Shown here one piece after another: positions 1 to 64,000 of a stretch of DNA of 64,000 nt. The translations under genes were made by a program, and so were the position numbers. Positions within the stretch are counted from its first letter, which is position 1, and the number at the start of each line of letters is the position of its first letter. The notes beneath the pieces are model-generated. The model had not been told where the DNA came from. It saw only the letters and a list, made by a program, of their open reading frames with translations, and did no database searches. The DNA is from Megaustenia siamemsis (lineage: Eukaryota > Mollusca > Gastropoda > Stylommatophora > Ariophantidae): contig JAVIAB010000041.1 in the NCBI GenBank assembly GCA_032433765.1, positions 73,988,232 to 74,052,231 of the forward strand. Direction: 5' to 3'.

Positions 1-80
1 ATGAGGAAGGAAAGAAGTAGAAGAACATCATAAGTAAATTGTGCAATTTATTTTGTGATTATAGACATGTTACATAAATT

Positions 81-806
81 CTGTCTGTCTATTTATTGAC
101 CTTTCAAGCCGTAGACTGCCCAAAGGGCATAGACCCAGGCACTCCTTCTCTTATCTAAATTTTTAGCAGTTCTAGCAGTTTTTAATCCTCGTAAAGATCT
201 TTTATCACATCTCACCATTTATCTCTGTTCTGTGCAAGCAACTCTATCTCATTGAGGGAGCCGATTCCTGCTGCTCTTGCCTCTCTCATCAATGTTCTTC
301 TCAGTTTCTTTTTGGGGCTTCCTCTTTTCCTCTTACCTGTTGTTTCCCACATGAGGGCTTGCTTTGCTATTCAGTTATTATTTCTTCTCATCACATGTCC
401 AACATATGACCATCGTCTTTTCTTTATTACTGAAGATATTAGTGGTTGATTGGCAATTTTTATAATTTCCTCGTTTGTTTTGAATTCATACCACGCTATA
501 CCAAGTATTTTTCTTAGACATTTATTTTCGAATGCATTCAACTTTGTTTCTATGTCTCTTGTTGTTTTCCAGCTCTCACAAGCATACGTAAGGGTTGATA
601 GTACATTTGATTTGAATAGCCTAAGTTTTGTGTTTGTGCTGATGAGTTTTGATTTCTACAACTTTTCAAGGCTTCTGAAAGACATTGCTGCTTTAGCTAT
701 TCTGATTCTAATTTCTTTACTGGTATCCCCTTCCCGATCAATGTGACTTCCAAGATAGATAAAGTTATTGATTTCTTCCACTGGTTTGTGGATATGCACT
801 GGTTTA
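81..806 (-). mobile_element. LINE family A, 3' fragment, with 11-bp TSD
   Basis: Read on the minus strand this is the degenerate end of a LINE polyprotein, with FENKCLRKI-like and GRPR-like segments that match the cleaner copy at 4625-5170. An identical 11-bp sequence, TTACATAAATT, lies at 70-80 and 807-817, which supports a complete 5'-truncated insertion. The clade cannot be assigned from this piece. Confidence 0.75.
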
Positions 807-1329
807 TTACATAAATTAAGAGAGCATTTTTATGTGGTCAAGTGATTGGCAAAAAGTTAGATAGCTATCAACATTCTACAGTATCGAATATATTCAAATA
901 AATGCATAAAATATATCAAGTACTTTACCAAATTTCATCTGTGCTGAATCCTTTATAAGTGGTCAGGAAACGATATCTCAGTTCAAATACAAACTATTGT
1001 ATTTTCATTATCATATCATGCCATCTCACCTATCTCATAAATTGATGAGTTAATGGAGTACTTTCAGTGGACACAATTACTCACTTTTAGTTTGTATTCT
1101 ATCACTGCTGTACAAAGCTTCATGAATTTGATATTCATTCCTTCCATAAAAGCTATTATTCCATCAATTCCACTTCTGCCTTTGTTTCTTAACTATTTCA
1201 CAAATGCATGTATAATGTCTGTCTCACACAGAAAAGGACATATATAGAGATAGAATGTGAGTCTTGTACAAAGTTTGACACAGTAATAAAGATCATTGAA
1301 CATAGGGTGTCCAGCCGTTATGAATTTCA

Positions 1330-1530
1330 AAAGACAATAGTAAGATAGATGGATGAATGGTTGCATGGATAGATGGTAGGATGTGTGGGTGAGTGGGTGG
1401 GTGGATGATGTATAGATGGATATATGGATGAATACATGGATGAACAGATGAGTGGATAGGTGGAAGAATGGACAGGATAGGTGGATGGATGGACAGAACA
1501 GGTAGATAGATGGACGGATGGATGGTCCAC
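1330..1530. repeat. Degenerate GGAT/GGTG microsatellite
   Basis: Imperfect runs of GGAT, GGTG and GGTA units lie in the intron upstream of the first exon. Reading frames here on the minus strand (HPSIHPS types) are products of the repeat. Confidence 0.85.
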
Positions 1531-1781
1531 ATTTGTTTATTGAAGAAGGGGTTGGGAATACTTAATGCCAGCAGGAAAAAACAGAAAGTGGCAAAGACTC
1601 AGAAGTTTAATAACGTACAAAAGGAAAAGATAACTGGTGGGATTTTTTTGCCATGAATTATGAGCAAATAAATGAATGAATTAGGCAAATGCTTCATCGT
1701 ATTGAAATTTAAATAGAAAGTAAAATCAGAATAATGAATTTCAAAAATGCAACTTTTTTCTTTTTTTTTTTTGATTCCTAG

Positions 1782-58624
<56,843 letters not shown>

Positions 58625-59640
58625 ACTTTTAGTGCCCTCCAGCACTAAAATAACTTCCAGTGCTCATCCAGTGTATCAAGTAGTTAGAGCTATACAGAAC
58701 ATGAGATAGTAGCAAAAGTAGAAGACACATTTCTCTGTACATTCGAACGTATTTTATTTTTTATTTTAAGATTGTTTGATCTGAATTCATATTTCCCTAT
58801 AACAATTTGTATGAATATTGAAAATTTCCATAGCTCATAAATGCTAAAGTTGTCTCAGGATACAGTGAGTAACAAATTAAGGCCCATAGCTCATAAATGC
58901 TAAAGTTGTCTCAGGATGCAATGAGTAACAATTTAGGGCCCATAGCTCATAAATGCTAAAGTTGTCTCAGGATGCAATGAGTAACAATTTAGGGTCCATA
59001 GCTCATAAATGCTAAAGCTGTCTCACGATGCAGTGAGTAACAATTTAGGGCCCATAGCTCATAAATGCTAAAGTTGTTTCATGATGCAGTGAGTAACAAT
59101 TTAGGGTCTATAGCTCATAAATGCTAAAGTTGTCTCAGGATGCAGTGAGTAACAATTTAGGGCCCATAGCTCATAAATGCTAAAGTTGTCTCAGGATACA
59201 GTGAGTAACAATTTAAGGCCCATAGCTCATAAATGCTAAAGTTGTCTCAGGATGCAGTGAGTAACAATTTAGGGCCCATAGCCCATAAATGCTAAAGTTG
59301 TCTCACGATGCAGTGAGTAACAATTTAGGGCCCATAGCCCATAAATGCTAAAGTTGTCTCACGATGCAGTGAGTAACAATTTAGGGTCCATAGCTCAGCA
59401 CTTACTTGACAACAGTTGAATATTTTATTGTGTTATATTATAGACTGTAATGTATTTTTCAAACATTGAATATCCCCATACTTTAAATTTTGTATGGGGG
59501 TTTCCCTTAATTTGTAAGGATTTTTTTTTTCATGGATTTGTAAGTTTTGCAAAGGAATTTGTAATAGAAAACAGACCATGTGTGTTTCTTTCTGCATATT
59601 TTTCTTATTAAAATAAATCTTAACATACAATTTTATGAAC
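58625..59640 (+). other. Probable 3' UTR with a candidate polyadenylation signal
   Basis: Sequence after the stop is noncoding and AT-rich, and contains the 56-bp tandem array at 58828-59398. The first clear AATAAA after the stop is at 59612-59617 and is the simplest candidate for transcript end. Transcript data would be needed to fix it. Confidence 0.45.
58828..59398. repeat. 56-bp minisatellite, about 10 copies, in the probable 3' UTR
   Basis: Unit CCATAGCTCATAAATGCTAA then AGTTGTCTCAGGATGCAGTG then AGTAACAATTTAGGGC. It begins 204 bp after the stop codon and ends 214 bp before the candidate AATAAA. Confidence 0.95.
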
Positions 59641-61200
59641 ATAATTTTTTTTTTCAGAATTGTGGAAAATAGCTTTGTCTATATAACATTGCTCAAAACT
59701 AACATTTAACTTGAGTTATAAATACTAAGGCCAATAATGCTAAATGGATGCACATAATGAATAACAATTCAGGTTTTAGTAACAAGTCAACTCTGATCTA
59801 ATATAACTCAGAAGACCGTGAGGCCTTGCTTAACCCTAAAGCAGACAAAATCCTAAAGGAGACAAAATTTTAAAGTCAACCTGCCCATTTTACATAAATC
59901 AATTGGAGTGACAAGAGAAATAACATGTAAGGTTTTTTTCTTCATTTGTTAAATTGTTTTGTTTTATGTAAGGTTTTGGTTTTTTAAAAGATGGAAAGTT
60001 TGCATCCAATCATTATCCAAGAAAATGGTGGTACTTTTAACTTTCAAATGTATAAAAGTTTGAATCTTATGAAAACTATATCTATTTATTTCTCTTTTGG
60101 GTTATTGTTGGTTCATAACTGTAACATTTTTTGACAAGTCTCAAAGTTGTTCAATGCAATTTGTCAAGTTTGGGTTTCTGTAGCGATAAAAGTACTCTTG
60201 TTGCATAGACAGCCACTCATGTAATGTTTAATGTGTATCTTTGTGGAACATGGAAGTTTGTCCTCTCAGCACCACTTTAAGTGATACCAACTTATGACAT
60301 TCTCTGTGGATGAGGTCTTGCATGTATGTTGCGTGTAGATGACAATCTGAGGTGCATGTCTTGGATAGTTGTCACTGATGCACGAGCAATATGAGTCTAA
60401 GTGTTGTCATGACTGCAGAATGACACCCCAATTCAGAAATCTGCATTACAAGGATGTGGTTGTCAAATAAGGATAAATCTAAAAAAAAAAAATTTCTATA
60501 CAAGAAACTGGTGGCACTGTTTCCACCGGGAAACATACATTATTTCAATTTTAGACAATTGCATCTGTTTTTTATCACAAAAGAGAATCACTATAAAATG
60601 GAACATCTTTGATTTTGGTACAGAAAGTTGGCATCATTACATCCTCACTTTCTTGCTTTCTTGTTGGTAATTGTGGAGTGATATTTGATCTCCATTAACA
60701 ATTCTCAGGTTGGAAGTTAGTTGTAGATTCAGACTTGATCTCTAGTAAAACTATGTGTAAAACTGTAAAATGAAATTCAGCTTAAATTTCACATTTATAT
60801 TGTACTATTAATTATTTTAATATTAATTGCACTTCATATTCTTAATGCTACAATCATGCGTGTAAAGATAATTTTAAAGAAAACATTACAATATACATTG
60901 GTGCTGTAATTCAATTTGAGTTATTAAAAAATCCTTAGATGATATCAGTTAAAGTGTTTTTTATTTTTTTTTTTCTGATTGACTCTGCAAATGACCAAAT
61001 ATATATGTACAAAAGGAAATCAAAATAGAAGTTTTGGAAATGTTATGATTGTGCAAGATCCTATGCATCTCAAACATACACAATATTCAAAATTAGACAG
61101 AAAGTTCATAAAATAATTATCAATTTTGCAGTTCCATAAAATAATAGACTCTGACATTGTTAATACAAATAAATAATGCTTGTGTAGACGTGACACAAAA
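59641..61200. other. Downstream AT-rich sequence, nothing recognised
   Basis: No coding frame of note and no tandem repeat. Confidence 0.55.
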
Positions 61201-62486
61201 TCTAATGGCCTGGGGAGAAATACATCATATGGGACATGGAAAGGTATGTAGCAGTAATTAAAGAGTGGTACGATAAGATCGGAGTGTGTGGGAGATTGGG
61301 GGGGGGGGAGAATGTAGGTAAAAGGTAAAACACGGAATCATCGAGTCATGGGGGGACGTGATGAGTAGTGGAAATAACTGAGGGACATCGTGTTACACGG
61401 AGAATATGAGACGCAGTTGGGGTGAGTTAAGAAATGTAAAAGGGAAGATGATTGGTTGGAGGAAAAATGGTTAGAGAAGAGAATAAGTTAGAAAGTCATT
61501 CGAGTTAGAACGAAAGCTCAGTGTGGGCAGTCGTTTTCGAACAGCTGATACCGTGGGCAGGATGAGTGGTCGACATCTGGATGGGAGAACGTTTTGTGTG
61601 TGACAGAGGTATGGATCTTCCTCTTTGTAGGGTAGTGATATAGTAGTGCTAGGCGAATAAGCTTGATATTAGTTAGAGCGAAGCAGTGTAGCTTCGTGAA
61701 CAGTTAGAGACAATGGAAGAAATAGTCTCAGTGATTATGCTTGAACCTACTTGTGATAATTAGTAGTGTTGTGTAATTTAGCAGAGAGAGAAAGACATTT
61801 AGCACTAGTGAATAGAGCAGTGTTCACACTAGCGAATATGCATGATATTAGTTAGAGCGAAGCAGTGTAGCTTCGTGAACAGTTAGAGACAAAGGTTCGG
61901 GCACAGCCAGGTAGGAGTTCTCCAGTCGTAGTGGGGAAGTCAAGGAAACTAGGGACAGGTTACGGTAGGTGAGACAGGCTTTGCCTCCATGACAGATTCA
62001 ACTACCAGTGGTGTCAGTCTAGGCACGAGCAGCCAACACATACAGGGGTTTGCAGTGCCACTGTGGCTCTTAAACCTCATGGAAACAAGGCCTGGCGAGT
62101 TCCAGGCAAGGGTGTATTAGTAACAAATTATTGTTGTTATTGTATTGTGAATATGTGAATTGTGAAGAAGGTTGGCATCAAGCATTAAATATCATGGTGT
62201 GTTTTACATTTGGTGTTCCTTGAATGCTTTATAGCCTAAGACCGGTGTTTGTCTGTACCTAACGATGAACGATACTTGGGGAGGGCGACCAGGCCCCGCC
62301 CTTGAAGCAGAAACAATCCTTACATCCACAGCGTGAAGTGCTAAAGTTGATAACCACAGCGATCACACAAGGAGGCTAGTATCACTCCAGCCCTTTGGCT
62401 AAGCTAACTGGTAGCAGTCTGGAGTAGAGTCCGGCCTGTGTTCAGTGGGCTGACACGAACGGGTGAAGGCTTGTACCTGGACGAGC
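61201..62486. other. Unclassified GC-balanced block with a 60-bp direct repeat
   Basis: Base composition changes sharply from the AT-rich sequence before it. Positions 61653-61712 and 61832-61891 are the same 60 bp with two mismatches, including TTAGAGCGAAGCAGTGTAGC, which holds the inverted pair CGAAGC and GCTTCG. It could be the LTR or untranslated part of a retroelement, but no coding evidence is present. Confidence 0.5.
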
Positions 62487-64000
62487 CCTCACAGCATCAA
62501 GAAAACAAGTGAAGAGTAGTCTTTGGCTGTGTTCTTCAGCCTCACAGCATCAAGAAAACAAGTGAAGAGTAGTCGTTGGCTGTGTTCTTCAGCCTCACAG
62601 CATCAAGAAAACAAGTGAAGAGTAGTCTTTGGCTGTGTTCTTCAGCCTCACAGCATCAAGAAAACAAGTGAAGAGTAGTCTTTGGCTGTGTTCTTCAGCC
62701 TCACAGCATCAAGAAAACAAGTGAAGAGTAGTCTTTGGCTGTGTTCTTCAGCCTCACAGCATCAAGAAAACAAGTGAAGAGTAGTTGTTGGCTGTGTTCT
62801 TCAGCCTCACAGCATCAAGAAAACAAGTGAAGAGTAGTCGTTGGCTGTGTTCTTCAGCCTCACAGCATCAAGAAAACAAGTGAAGAGTAGTCTTTGGCTG
62901 TGTTCTTCAGCCTCACAGCATCAAGAAAACAAGTGAAGAGTAGTCGTTGGCTGTGTTCTTCAGCCTCACAGCATCAAGAAAACAAGTGAAGAGTAGTCTT
63001 TGGCTGTGTTCTTCAGACTCACAGCATCAAGAAAACAAGTGAAGAGTAGTCTTTGGCTGTGTTCTTCAGCCTCACAGCATCAGAAAACAAGTGAAGAGTA
63101 GTCTTTGGCTGTGTTCTTCAGCCTCACAGCATCAAGAAAACAAGTGAAGAGTAGTCATTGGCTGTGTTCTTCAGCCTCACAGCATCAAGAAAACAAGTGA
63201 AGAGTAGTCTTTGGCTGTGTTCTTCAGCCTCACAGCATCAAGAAAACAAGTGAAGAGTAGTCTTTGGCTGTGTTCTTCAGCCTCACAGCATCAAGAAAAC
63301 AAGTGAAGAGTAGTCGTTGGCTGTGTTCTTCAGCCTCACAGCATCAAGAAAACAAGTGAAGAGTAGTCGTTGGCTGTGTTCTTCAGCCTCACAGCATCAA
63401 GAAAACAAGTGAAGAGTAGTCTTTGGCTGTGTTCTTCAGCCTCACAGCATCAAGAAAACAAGTGAAGAGTAGTCGTTGGCTGTGTTCTTCAGCCTCACAG
63501 CATCAAGAAAACAAGTGAAGAGTAGTCGTTGGCTGTGTTCTTCAGCCTCACAGCATCAAGAAAACAGTGAAGAGTAGTCTTTGGCTGTGTTCTTCAGCCT
63601 CACAGCATCAAGAAAACAAGTGAAGAGTAGTCTTTGGCTGTGTTCTTCAGCCTCACAGCATCAAGAAAACAAGTGAAGAGTAGTCATTGGCTGTGTTCTT
63701 CAGCCTCACAGCATCAAGAAAACAAGTGAAGAGTAGTCTTTGGCTGTGTTCTTCAGCCTCACAGCATCAAGAAAACAAGTGAAGAGTAGTCTTTGGCTGT
63801 GTTCTTCAGCCTCACAGCATCAAGAAAACAAGTGAAGAGTAGTCGTTGGCTGTGTTCTTCAGCCTCACAGCATCAAGAAACAAGTGAAGAGTAGTCGTTG
63901 GCTGTGTTCTTCAGCCTCACAGCATCAAGAAAACAAGTGAAGAGTAGTCTTTGGCTGTGTTCTTCAGCCTCACAGCATCAAGAAAACAAGTGAAGAGTAG
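62487..64000. repeat. 53-bp minisatellite, at least 28 copies, runs off the window
   Basis: Unit CCTCACAGCATCAAGAAAAC then AAGTGAAGAGTAGTCTTTGG then CTGTGTTCTTCAG. The main variants are GTCTTTGG, GTCGTTGG and GTCATTGG, plus three copies lacking one A. Confidence 0.97.

Noticed and set aside
252..746. Hydrophobic plus-strand frames opposite LINE A
   Set aside because: They are antisense to the degenerate LINE C-terminus, and the Leu/Phe-rich look comes from reverse-complemented Lys/Glu codons.

Overview
The window is eukaryotic nuclear DNA from an invertebrate metazoan with a repeat-rich genome. It contains spliced exons with GT-AG introns, tRNA-derived SINEs, several LINE families, Penelope-like elements, a mariner, a hAT and many minisatellites. 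A lophotrochozoan such as a mollusc would fit, but nothing here fixes the species. There are no bacterial operons, rRNA genes, true tRNA genes or CRISPR arrays.

The only host gene I can support is the 3' part of a plus-strand gene that spans most of the window, with eleven exons between 1782 and 58624. It encodes the end of one CUB domain, two further CUB domains, a single transmembrane helix and a cytoplasmic tail of about 158 residues rich in Pro, Tyr and Asn, with a PPxY motif. All splice junctions keep frame, and the stop is at 58622-58624. The 5' end of the gene lies upstream of the window.

Everything else is intronic or downstream repeat.
- 1-10.6 kb: LINE fragments and SINEs with clear target-site duplications (TSDs), and one LINE nested in another.
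- 11-17 kb: a decayed Penelope-like element (RT plus GIY-YIG) and a mariner with 39-bp terminal inverted repeats.
- 17.9-23.4 kb: LINE copies carrying SINEs and an LTR-like insertion that itself holds an RNase H LINE.
- 23.8-24.5 kb: a 30-bp minisatellite beside a CUB exon.
- 25-33.6 kb: LINE debris around five CUB exons.
- 34.5-39.9 kb: a hAT element with an exact 8-bp TSD, inserted into a second Penelope-like element.
- 41.6-47.4 kb: an unidentified open region, an RT/RNase H remnant with a 50-bp array, an RNase H LINE with a 36-bp TSD, and a (TCTA)n tract of about 600 bp.
- 48.7-54.8 kb: a cluster of 36-39 bp minisatellites in one intron, one with a 417-bp higher-order period.
- 58.8-64 kb: a 56-bp array in the 3' UTR, AT-rich sequence, and a 53-bp array running off the end.

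I found no clear novel gene system. The most unusual structures are the higher-order satellite, the layered nested insertions dated by their TSDs, and a frame break in the same direction and place in both Penelope-like copies.
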